Assembly (NCBI GenBank): GCA_041398785.1
Contig: JAWKUA010000001.1
Location: 534,507-598,506 of the forward strand
Direction of reading: 5' to 3'
Length of the DNA: 64,000 nt
DNA from: Planctomycetaceae bacterium
Lineage (GTDB): Bacteria; Planctomycetota; Planctomycetia; Planctomycetales; Planctomycetaceae
The notes beneath the pieces are model-generated. The model was not told the DNA's origin. It worked only from the letters and a program-made list of their open reading frames with translations, and searched no databases. Of the stretch, positions 1-11,112 are shown piece after piece. Position numbers and translations under genes: made by a program. Position 1 is the stretch's first letter; every line of letters begins with the position of its first letter.

Positions 1-3000
1 GGAGCCGAGGGCGATTGATCGGCTTCGAATTCCGCGTTCAAAATCAGCACCAGTTCGATGTCCGTCGCGGTGTTGCTGGTGACTCGGATCGTGTACGTGC
101 CATCATTCACAATCTGCTGCAACGGCATCGTCACGAAACCTTCGGCAGCTCCCGTGATCACTCCGGAAACGCCCATCAGTTCCATCGTGAACGCGGCGGT
201 CGGGCTGTTGCTGTCGACAAAGCCGACCAGTGTCTGAGAATCATTGACATCGACGACGAATTCCACGGTTTCGCCCGCTGCAATGGCCACCTCCGTCCCG
301 CTGACCGAAACCAGGCTGCCGAGCGGTTCGATCCGTTCAAACGGTGACGCGTCGATCGTGCGGTAGGTTTCCACTTCCGAGGTATTCAGCCAGACCCGGC
401 TGGGACTTCCGGCGTTGGACACGAATGCATCAATTCTGCCGTCACCGTCCACATCACCTACGGCGACTCCGACGGAGTGCGAATTGCCGAGTTGCTGTCC
501 GTTGTCAGCAAACGTGCCTTCGATTCCTCCCTGCCGACCGCCCTGATTCACATAGACGCGATTTCGTCCGTCATCCTGGGTTTCCAGTGTGTCCTTGACG
601 TTGGCCACGAACACATCGATATCACCGTCACCGTCAAAGTCCGCCGCGGCGACTCGAGCCTGATCCTGATTGTCGTTGTAGATCAGAACGGGAGAACCGA
701 ACACGCCTGCCGTTCCTCCCTGAGCGCCACCGAGGTTGACGAAATACCGATTAGGATCACGGACGCCGTCAAGTTCTTCTCCCGGAGGAAACTCGCGCGC
801 GCCGGTCACGAAGGCGTCCAGGTCTCCATCGCTGTCGAAGTCTTCAAGGACGACTCCGAAGCTGTGCGACGCTCCCAGAGATTGTCCGCTGTCAATGAAA
901 GTGCCATCGCCCTGATTCAGCAGCAGCTTTTCGTCGCCCGCATGACCCGCCGAATTCACACCCTGAGACACGAACACATCAAGATCGCCGTCTCCGTCGA
1001 CGTCACCCAGAGCGACACCGAACGCGGAGATCGTGTCCCATGCGGTGGTCGCCGAATTCACAAACGTTCCGGTGTGTAGTCCCTGATTGACCCAGACTTC
1101 ACCGCCGGGAGTGCCGCCATCGCTGAAGTTCGCAACCACGGCGTCAAGATCACCGTCACCGTCGACATCACCGATCGCCAGATCAATCGACAGGCCGTCG
1201 CCCAGAGTCTGGCCGCTATCGGTAAACGTGCCGCTGCCATCGTTCAGCCACAGTTGATTCGCCCCGAAGTTGCCGACGAATGCATCCAGGTCGCCATCGT
1301 TATCGAAGTCGGCGAGCTTCACCTGACCACCGATTGCGTTCCCGAGCGTCTGGCCACTGTCAGTAAAGATGCCGCCGTTGTTCAGATAGATTCGATCCGG
1401 CTCACCCGTGTCCGGACCTTCGCCGTCCAGTGCATGATTCCGATTCACCACATACGCATCCAGATCACCGTCTCCGTCGAGATCTCCCAGAGCAACGCCG
1501 ATCGCTTCGTAGCTCGCGCTATTCCCGAGGTTGCCGATCAGTTGGCCGCTGTCGACGAACGTGACTGCAGTATTCAGTGGCCCCTGCGGAACTCCTTCCG
1601 TCAGAAACGTGACCACGTGATCAGCGTTGTTGCTTTCCACAACGGCCGCCGCCGAGCCGCTATGAATGTCCAGCGGTCGCCAGAACGTGGTGCTGCCGGC
1701 GAGATTGTCTTCGATCACAATCGCGCTGGTGCCGTCGACATCGTGTTGAATCGGAGTCACCAGGTGAATCTCGCCTCCCGTGCGACCAGTGATGAACGCA
1801 CTGCGGCCGGTGGAATTCACGACCGTGGCGGAGATGGTCACATCGCCGTCGCCGCCTTCGATGGAAATCGCCGACGTGACGGGATCGCCGTTCTGATTTA
1901 GTGCCAAAGATGATGCCGCTTTCGATGACCAGATGTCACCGCTGACGTTGTCCAGCAGAATGCCGTCTTCGCGGGCTGGCAATCGACAACACGGTGACGG
2001 AATGTGGCCGGGCCGCCTGCGCCATCCGAAAGTGTGGTGTCGGTGATGTCGAGTGCTCGACCGTTTTCCGCCTGCAGCATCGCGTTGTTGCCGTAGATGA
2101 AGTGATTGCCGCCGACGTTGACTCGTTCCGGAATTGTTGGCGACGAAGGATGCTTCGGTGAGCTCGCGACGGAAAGTCGGTCGAAGCTGAAGGTCGATCC
2201 CGGATTGTTTTCCAGCACGACGCCCTGACCCGCACTGAAATCGAAGAAGATGCCTCGCACTCGATGATTCACCACGTCCGCCACCGCGATGTCTCCCCCA
2301 CGGAGCGACCGCGACGGAAATCGGTTCGTTGTATTGCGTGTTTTCAACCGGCGAATTGTCACCGGCAAAGTCTGGCGAGCCATTGCCGGCAATCGTTTCG
2401 ACAAATTGGGCGACGGGGTCGTGGCCGACAATGCGATGGTTGTTGTAATCGGTGATCAGAATCACGCCGTCCGGATGCACGGCCAGTCCGCGAGGATCAT
2501 CCAGAGCGAAACTGACGCGGATCATCGCTTGCGTTGCCCGTGTTACCGGCTGCCCCAGTGCCGATTTCGGTAAACAGCGTGTCGTCGTCCCAGTCAACGA
2601 CGGCCATCCGGTTGTTGCCCGAATCAGCGATGCCCAGTTCACCACTGGCGATGAAGATGATGCCTCATGGTAAATTCAGTTTGGCCTGAGAAGGCGGAGT
2701 GTCTTCCGGACTGATGCCCGCTTTCCGGTGCCGACGGCAGTGGTGATGATTCCCGTGTCGCCATCGATGCGACGAATGCGGTGGTTTTCGTGATCCGAAA
2801 CGAACAGACTGCCGTCATTTGCAAACGCCAGATCGACGGGGAAATTCAGCAACGCGTCCGTGGCCGGGCCGTTGTCGCCTCCGAATCCACCCGTTCCGGT
2901 GCCAGCCACAGTCGTGATGATTCCGGTGACTGCATCAATGCGACGGACGCGATGATTGCCCGCATCGGCAATGAACACGTTGCCATCGTCGTCGACGACC

Positions 3001-6000
3001 ACCGCCAGCGGTCCGTTCAATTCGTGCACTGGTGGCCGATCCTCCGTCTCCGCTGAATCCGGCCGAACCCGTGCCCGCGATGGTTGTGATCTCTTCTGTA
3101 ATCGGGTCCATTCGCCGCACCACGTTTTCTGCGAAGTCGGTGATGAACATATTGCCGTGTCGGTCGAACGTCACATCCGACGGCAGGTTCAGAGCAGCTT
3201 CAGAAGCATCGCCGCCGTCTCCACTGCGACCGGGCGTGCCGTTGCCCACCCATGTTTCGGTGATCAGATTGTCGCCCATGATCATCAGTTTGCCAAAGTC
3301 GAACGTCGTGCCGGGCGAATCAGAAACATCGACGGCCAGGTTCGTGATGCCGATGTGATTTCCGTGCTGTTGATGTGAATTCCGTGGCCGGACACGTCAT
3401 CAAACAGAATGCCTCTGCCGGTCGCCCCGAACGAATTCACCTGATCCAAATACCAGCCGTCCGGCGCTGGTGCTGGTATGCTCGACGCTCAGAGCAAACC
3501 CGCCCACCGCTCGAAACATCGCGCTGAGCCGGAACGGCATCGCTGCGGCATCTCGATGCTGCCGCTGTTGACGGCGGTATTCCGTGATGCCGTCAACGAC
3601 GTCGATCAGAAAGAGTCGCCGTCAAAAAACCAAAGGTCGCCGGGATTGTTCTGTCAGTTGAACCGAATATCACCGTCTATCGATCCACAAAGTCGTGGAC
3701 GGTTCAAACACAACTCGGCTCGTCGCCCGACGAATTGGTGGTGTTGGTGACGTTCAGCAGTCCGCCGCCGCGTTTGCGACAACGTGTTGGATCGGTGCCG
3801 GTCCAGACTGCAGAGTCACGTTGTCGCCGTCAACGAAGTGAATCGCGGTGCCCGACGTCGAACTGTCGGACAGTTGTTGCCGGATAACTGAAAGTTGTGC
3901 AGATCGAGATGCACGTAAACTGAGTTGGACGAATTGCCCACGACGACTCCGTCGTACACTATGATTGCCCGCGCCGAAGGAATCATGTGCATCGATGCCA
4001 GCAGATCGACGCTGCCACCACGCCATCGACTTCCAAACCCAGCACGGCCTCGCTTGGTGCCGCTGCTCCGGGATTGATGTCGAAACCGGCCAGAAAATTC
4101 TACGATGTTGCCGCTGCACTGTCAGCTGCAGCACGGAGCCTGGTGATCGCCGCTGAATTTGTTATTGCCCGTTGACTTGTCCGTGGTAGTTATCGGGCAG
4201 GCCCACGCTGAATGACGAAACTTCAGAGGTGCCCGATATTCGAAAGCCAGCCATTCTCGCCCACCATCGGACGCAAACGGATTCACGCGACGTGGACGAG
4301 ATTCTGATCGCTTCCAGCAGAAAGAACCGTCGCTGGCGATGTCATAGGTCGTAGAAACCGTCTGGCCGATGATAAAAATCAGGTCGCCACGGCGAATCCG
4401 GACGTCGCTGGCGGATCATTCAGCGGAGCCAGCGACTGAAACGGGGCTTCTGCCAGTGATCCCATCGCCACCGGCCGCGTTCGCAGTCCTGATTGACAAA
4501 CCAGAACGCGTCGCCAACATCGATGGCCACGATGAACCTGTTTCACCGTCTGAGCGTGTCGATGCGTAAAACGATCGGTTCCGAAGAATCCGGTTGTCGG
4601 CGTGTAGCCGAAGGAAAGCTCCATCCGCCGTTACCGTGACATCGCCGACACGTTTCCGATGGTGGCCGAATCATCCACAGACGGTGACGGTCACTCCGCC
4701 CGCAACTCCTGCCAGAATTCCATTGGCCGCCGGAACATCAATCGCAACGTTGCCGTTGGCAGAATTTGGTAGCTCAGCATCGGATGCAGTCCTGATTCAG
4801 CCACACGCGGCTGAATCCGCCATTCAGATCGGCCGTGACCGCATCGATGGTTCCGTTGCCGTCGATGTCGCCCAGAGCGACCCCCAGAGCATCTCCTGGC
4901 GACAGCGTCTGTCCGTTGTCGGAAAACTCACCGACGTTGCCTCCCTGAGCTCCTCCCTGATTGATGAACACGTACGTCCCAGGTACACGGCAGAATCCAC
5001 GGAGGCGGTCACAAACACATCGATGATCACCGTCACCATCGAAGATCGCTGGTGGCCACTCGGTGAGCACTGCGGCCGAGCCCGATGCTGTCCGCTGTCC
5101 ACGAACGCGCCTTCCGTGCCGTTCTGAACGCCGCCCTGATTCACATAAGGACACGATCACCCTGTTCGTCGTTGTCGCCGATGTAAACGTCCAGATCACC
5201 GTCGCCGTCGAAGTCCGCCAGAGCCACTCCGAAGGCTCCCATGTTGCCAACGTTCCCGGATTCCGTGAACGTCCCGCCGTGCCATCGTTCAGAAAGATAC
5301 GATTCGTACCGGAACGGGTCGCCGGGTGCATCGTTGTTGCTGAATTCGGTCACCACCGCGTCGATCGTGCCGTTGCCATCGATGTCACCCAGAGCAATCT
5401 CCGTCGTGGATCCGCTTCCCCACAACCCGGAACCGGTGTCGGTATACTGCAGCGCGCAACGCTCTGAGCAATCCAGACTTCGCCGCCTGTATTCAGACCA
5501 TCGATCAGGATCGGCATTGGTCACGGCGATATCGGGCAGAGCATCTCCGTTCAGATTGCCGATGGCGACTCCGATCGAAAACCCATTCCCCAGAGACAAC
5601 CCGCTATCCGCGAAGTTGCCATTTCCATCGTTCAGCCAGACGGTGTTCGGCCCGATGTTCCCAACGAACGCGTCCAGATCGCCGTCACTATCAAGATCAG
5701 CCAGTTCGACAGACGACGCTGATTCCGCTGCCCAGAGCCTGCCCGGAATCCGTGAAGTTGCCGTTTCCGTCGTTCAGATACACTCGATTGGGAGCCCCCG
5801 TCCAGTCGGCTGGGGTTTCGTCAGCGTTAAGATTCAGCTGAGCCAGAAAGGCGTCCAGGTCACCATCGCCGTCGACATCACCCAGAGCCACATCGACTGC
5901 GGGCGGTCCGTCCAAAAACGCCCCACCCAAAAACTGCCCCACACCCGCCGTCAGCAGACAGCGATCTTCAAAGATTTCCGTTGGAGTCCCACAACCTGAC

Positions 6001-6107
6001 CTGCGGCGTCGACGTTTTGCTTCGAAGCTGCTGAGTTGTGGTCCGGTCAGCAGAACGTTGCTGCGTGCGCGCGATGCGACTTTCTTCAGCCAGTGGCGAA
6101 TAGGCAT
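1..6107 (-). CDS. Giant FG-GAP/NHL-repeat surface protein, 3' end off window, multiply frameshifted
   Basis: Probably exported and used in surface structure or adhesion; no enzymatic motif is seen. The chosen start (ATG at 6107) gives MPIRHWLKK, a basic linker and the planctomycete motif FEDRCLLTAG; an ATG at 6158 is also in frame. Reading the minus strand, FG-GAP/VCBS repeats of the form ALGDVDGDGDLDAF recur at about 5950-4800. NHL-type beta-propeller repeats (NHRVRRID, AGTGSAGFSGDGG) lie at about 3300-2300. A second FG-GAP block lies at about 1640-400, and a beta-sandwich resembling a pre-peptidase C-terminal module follows towards the edge. The last 1.98 kb (about 1985 to 1) is one clean open frame. 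Between about 5710 and 1985 the coding sense changes frame roughly ten times, sometimes out and back within about 35 nt. It is either a decaying gene or a poorly assembled one. The visible part would exceed 2000 residues. Confidence 0.8.
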
Positions 6108-6158
6108 GATCAGGCCCTGTGATCTTGAGATCGAATGGAAACGCCGCATGAATTGCAT

Positions 6159-7256
6159 TCAGCGGCGGACTTGCGGATCAGGAATCGGGCGGGCGAATCT
6201 CAGGGTGCAGATCAAGCGGCTCAGACGAACCGCGACTCTTTGGAAAATTGCACGAACCCGCTGGATGACCCAACGTGCTGTTCAACGAAGGAGTGGCACG
6301 GACTCGCGGCCCGTCGCTGATTCCTTTGACGGAAAAGGACTCGAACCTGTCCTGACCCATCGCACGGAACAGCTTCCCGGTGAGTGCGCAGTGCCTGCAA
6401 TGCCCGGCGATTCCTGCTTGTGTGGCACGAAATCCGGCCCGGCTGAACGGAAAGCGCGAGACCGTAGAGGTTGGCGCGAAAACAGGTCAAGAAGGGAATT
6501 GTGCATTCCGCCGTGCGACTTCGATGCGGCGATCAGCATCTGTGCTGAACCGGCGGATTTCGCGCCCGATGCCCCACTGCGGAGGCGATTTTGTGAACAG
6601 AAACCCACCATATGGAAGTTGGGGCATCGGTCCCGGACGTCGGCGGAAATGCAAAGGCGACGAGGGGAAAGCAGCTCATTGTTTTTCGTCATTGTTTTCT
6701 CGGCCGACCCCGAGACCGCAGTGTGTGGCCGAGCTGAAGACGGGCGACGGACTGGCTGATCCAGGATTCACTGCCAAAAGGCGACCCTTCACCACGCTGC
6801 GGCGAATTGCTTGCACCGCAGCCTCCGTCTGAGGGCGATCCACCGGCGCCCGCCAGTGGCGGGGCCGCGGAACGCGGCCACGCACTTAGCTGAACGATCG
6901 GACAATGATTGTGGCATCGTGGCTGCTTATCGTGCAGCCCGAGTTCCGGTAAGATTCCTGTCCGGAGCGCCTCAGGCCTCCCGCCAAGTACGATCAGACC
7001 GATGCAAGTTATTGCCAATTCAGCGTCAGTCTCGATTGGCCGTCCCGAACGGGATGCTTCGTGTCCGCCGGAATGCTCCGTGTCTTCAGGTGATAACGGA
7101 AGCCGCGTTTGTTCGAGTCCGCAACAGCCGCTGCACCAGCAGCAAACGCGCGGCCGTTTCGATGATTCGGTGACGCCTTGGTGATTTGCAGCAAGACTGT
7201 CATGGCAGAATAATCCGTCTCAGGTTCCGAGGTTCCCCACTTTCATCGAGCCATGT
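6159..7256. other. Divergent intergenic region with no recognisable gene
   Basis: This 1.1-kb stretch separates two divergently read secreted-protein genes. Open frames on both strands have no recognisable motifs, no convincing start context and no repeat structure, and I read none as genes. The only structure I can point to is a GC-rich inverted repeat near 6863-6879. Promoters for both flanking genes should lie here, but I cannot identify them. Confidence 0.5.
6855..6887. repeat. GC-rich inverted repeat (hairpin)
   Basis: Positions 6863-6869 and 6873-6879 are perfect 7-bp inverted arms (GGCCGCG/CGCGGCC) around a GAA loop. An outer 4-bp pair (AGTG/CACT) extends the stem across an internal loop. 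It lies in non-coding DNA. No T-run follows, so it is not an obvious terminator. It may be a dispersed palindromic element. Confidence 0.45.
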
Positions 7257-8923
7257 ATGCGCCCGTTGCTGAGGATCATCTGGTTCTTGTCAGGATCTGC
7301 CTTCGTCGCGAGTTCGGCGGCGCAGCAGGCAGAACCGGTTGAGTCGGTGCGCATCGAACGCGGGGAGCTGTCGGTTGAGTTTCGAGACAACTCACAGTCA
7401 CCAGCCGTTCTGAGCGGCATCGATAAACTAGTCAATACGACTCACGCGGCCGACTACGATGCTTTCGATCCCGATACGGGCGGTGCCTCGGCGGGGTTGA
7501 ACTTCGAGCACATTATCTCGGGGCATCGGAATCCCTACAACAAGTTTACTCCGCGGCATGGTCCGTACACGCTCCGGGCGCTGGCTGATGGCAGAACTGT
7601 CGTGCTCACGCGACGTGCCGAAGACAGCCCGTGGAAGGTTGCCAGCTCGCTGACATACACCGTCCGTGAGCCGTACTACATCGACTTTGAATTCCGCTGC
7701 ACGCCTCACGATGCCTCCCTGTTCGAACCACACGGCTACGCCATATTCTTCTTCGCCAATTACATGAACGATGTCGAAGACGCGGCGCTGCACTTTCGTG
7801 GGCACACGTCAACGGACACGGAAGAAGACTGGATCACCGCTGACGCGCCGCCGGGGCCTCCTGACTGGAATGGAGGAGGAAATTATCGTGCCCTCGACGC
7901 CGGGCGTCTGCAGTATGACGACGACGTGGAATTCCGCCTGAATACCTGGTCGTATGACAGGCCGCGTATTGCCAGGCCCTTCTATTACGGCCGCGCTGCG
8001 AACGGAATGACGCAGATTCTGATGTTCGATCGCCTCAGTTCCGAACGTGATCAGATTCGCTTCAGCCTGTATAAATTCAAGCTGCCGAAGCACCCTCGAC
8101 CGGCGTGGGATTTTCAGTATGTGATCAACAAGGTTGAGACCGGTGCGGACTACGGTTTTCGCGGCCGACTGGTGTGGAAAAAGTTCTTGAGCCGCCGAAG
8201 ACTGCCTGAACGAGTACGAGCGATGGGCCGCCGCTTTCAGGACCAACCAGCCGCAGCAGCCGGCGGAACGGGTTCAGCGACTGAAGCAGCTTCGCCACCG
8301 TGTTTGCGCAGGGTGATGTTGTTATTGAAGTGAACGCAAACCGGACAAAGATCGAGGACGAAGACCTGTCGCTCGTCTCCGGCTTCACACAGATGACCGA
8401 CCTGTCTCTGGAAGAAACGGCAACAGGCGACACGGGGCTCGCTCATTTACCCAAACTGCAGAAGCTTGAATGGCTCAATCTGTATCGAACACGGATCGGC
8501 GATGAGGGTCTGAAACATATCAGGCTGCTCCGAAATCTCCGGCATTTGCCCGTCGGTGAGACGCACGTGACGGACGCCGGACTGGCACATCTGAGCGACA
8601 TGGAGCAACTCCTGTATCTTGGCCTGCGCGGAAATCACATCACGGACGATGGCGTCAAACATCTGCGAAAGCTCGTCAAGCTTACAGGACTGCATCTCGG
8701 CGGTACCAAAGTGACTGACGCGGGAGTGACGCACCTCCTGGGCATGACCAGCCTTGAGAAACTATGGCTGGATGAGACGTCGGTTACGGACAAGGCAATT
8801 CCGATACTTGGCAAGCTCACATCTTTGCGGGATCTTCACATCGCCGGGACAAATATCACGGCCGAAGGATTCAGGCGACTGACGGCACTGCTGCCAGAAT
8901 GTCACATCGAGAATGGACCGTGA
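7257..8923 (+). CDS. Secreted leucine-rich-repeat protein, broken by two frame changes
   Basis: The product starts with a Sec-type signal peptide (MRPLLRIIWFLSGSAFVASS, followed by AQQ). About 280 residues of an unassigned, aromatic-rich, beta-looking domain follow. The first frame ends its sensible sequence near LVWKKF (about 8185). The sense then continues one frame over as EDCLNEYERWAAAF, and near 8300-8310 moves again into the frame that holds the C-terminal repeats. Those are six or more leucine-rich repeats of about 24 residues of the TDAGLAHL type (TDDGVKHL, TDAGVTHL). They end at a TGA at 8923. Restored, the protein would have about 555 residues. The C-terminal part could restart from the GTG at 8300, but the continuity of sense across all three frames favours one original gene. 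The function of the N-terminal domain is unknown. Confidence 0.7.
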
Positions 8924-9094
8924 GGACGGCATGAGTGTCGTGTTGTCGTTTCTATCCGCTGCGGCACTGACAAATCTGCATTTCTGGCGTGTGTCTGCGA
9001 GTGCCGCCTGACCTCGCTGTGCCAGGCGACGTGCGTCAGTCGCTGCATTGATGCAGTCCTGCTCTTTGCGTCAGTCACAGTGCCATTGTCGTCG

Positions 9095-11077
9095 TTATCC
9101 GGCATCCCGGGGCAGCGGCAGCTCCACAACATCGCCCGTCGCAGCGGAGCGATAGCCGGCGAGGAGTATCTCCGTGGCCGTTGCGGCCACGTCCGCGGAA
9201 ACATCACTCGGACGACCTGACTCGATGCAGTCCAGGAACCAGCCTGCATCACTATTCTGTTCCGCATCGGGCGGTGTGATCCACGCCTGCCTGGTTTCGC
9301 CACGAATCGATCCGGCTTTGGTGCTCCTCCCCACATGCCCATCGGATCCTCCGGGTCCCGTTCGGGGGCATTCCATGGGACAGAGTCGGCCCAGACCGAA
9401 ACTCGGGGGCGATCGAAATCCACGATCGTGGTCCGTTTCGTTCCCACCAGACACGTTCGATTCAGTCCGCCGGCCGGATACGACCGCCAGCCGGTGCGGC
9501 CTGCGGAGATGGTGGCAACCACTCCACCGTCCAGTTCCAGCAGCATCTGGCCGAAGTCTTCCATGTTGTTCGTCTGATGTTCGCGAAAGAAGTAGTTTCC
9601 TGTCGTGGCGCAGACGCGTCGCACTGCTTTGTCCTGCAGACAGAGCAGTGACACCAGCGAATAGACTCCCACATTGGACAACTCGCGCTTCGAATCCATC
9701 AGTTCGTACCGCTCGGGAATCAATGTTTCCTGACGCACTTTCCCGAGCGATGCAGTTCCCGCTGTTCCTTTTGCGAAGCACAGATCGGCATGAACGGCCG
9801 TCAAATCGCCCAGGCGATCCGGCAGAATTTCGCGCTGCATTCGACTCATGACATCACCGTGCAAAGCTCCACATATGGCTGACAACGCCGGCGGCACGGA
9901 CGGCGTCTCGAATGGCATCTGCTTCTTCGAGTGTCGCGGCAAGTGGTTTGTCCAGGTAGAGATGTTTTCCGGCCTGGGCCGCCTGAACGATGATCCTGCC
10001 TCGCCGTATCGGTTCTGCACAAATACTGACGATATGCACGTCATCACGACGGAGCGCCTGCTGCAGGTCCGGGAGAACCGGAATGCTGAGGCGGTCGGCC
10101 AGCTGATGATTGAGTCGCCGTCGACGCGGAGTGATGTTGTCTTCGTCGGTCACTCCGATCAGTCGACATCGGGGATCTTTTGCCAGACTGTCGGCATACT
10201 GGGGTTGATGCGTGTGATCTCCGGCAACCAGCAACACACCCCAGGGCGGCCTTTGCGCCTGCAGCTTCGATGCGGCGATCGCAGGCTGTTGCCCCGCATC
10301 CGACGGATTCAGCTTTCGCCTTCCGGAGGCGGTTGGCCTCCGTCCGTCAAAACGAATCGACTGGCCCGAACGAAGCGACGCCTGCAAATGTTCGAAAATT
10401 AGTGTCTCCACATCGGAGAGATTCGGTTCCGGCTCATCGTCGTCCGTCCCGAATCCACAATCGTGCTCCCACGACAGAATTCCGCGGTCTCCCCAGACAA
10501 TCAACTCGAGCATCGGCTGCGCGGAGATGCAGCAACCCACCGAAACCAAAGCAGACTGGCCGGCTGCAAAGCAGATCAGAGTGCTGATGTGTCCTGTTTC
10601 CACCGCGCCGAACGCCGTCAATCGTTCGGGACGACTGTCGAACCATTCTCCCACGGCGTTAAGGATGCGCGCGGTCAGCCTTTCGATCCGACCATGATCG
10701 GCGCCCAGTTGTGCCGTCACACGAACGGCCACAGGCCGTCCCGCCTGCCCCGTCTCCAGAGCCGCCAGAACGGTCTGTGACGCAACTTGAAACGCATTCA
10801 CAATTCCGCACTCCTCGACGGTTACTGATTTCGTACGTCCCGCCGGGAAGACTGCTGTCGGTCGCACGTGTGACTCACTCGGAAAACGGTAACGGGAAAC
10901 CCGCTCCGGATCGAGCGAGAGTCTCGGAGTGTCCGAAGGATCGCCGTCTTTCCGGGTCGACATAAGGTTTCCCCGGAATCGATCCATGCGGCGAATGACA
11001 AAGTCCCGGGGTTCTGTGTTCACCATCGTCAATTCATCGATTACAGTGGCGTTCCCTCCTGCGAACGATTTTCGCAC
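9095..11077 (-). CDS. Double-domain Gfo/Idh/MocA-like oxidoreductase, frameshifted twice
   Basis: Probably an NAD(P)-dependent sugar or sugar-acid oxidoreductase. Reading starts at a GTG at 11077 behind a strong GGAGG. The first 240 or so residues resemble the C-terminal beta-sheet domain of Gfo/Idh/MocA enzymes without a preceding Rossmann fold. From about residue 265 a Rossmann domain starts (GVLLVAGDHTHQPQ). It carries the family's catalytic-lysine motif as LYLDKPLA. Near 9860 the sense shifts frame (WSFA to LHGDVMSRM). Near 9300 it shifts again to reach the typical C-terminus WFLDCIESGRPSDV and a stop at 9095. Restored length is about 660 residues, nearly twice the usual 330-450. It could instead be two ancestral genes fused. 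It is divergent from the DUF1549 gene, with only 35 bp between starts. Confidence 0.65.
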
Positions 11078-11112
11078 GATCCTCCTTCCTGATTGCTGAG
11101 CGGTGCCGAGTC

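Noticed and set aside
477..1901. Long plus-strand open frames rich in Val, Asp and Ile
   Set aside because: They are exact antisense images of the FG-GAP repeats on the minus strand (GDxDGDGDLD read backwards gives V-T-V-T-type sequence) and have no start signals.
6058..6759. 233-residue plus-strand frame in the 6.1-7.2 kb gap
   Set aside because: It overlaps the start of the FG-GAP gene and is rich in Arg and Cys without motifs. Its codon use does not look like the neighbouring genes.
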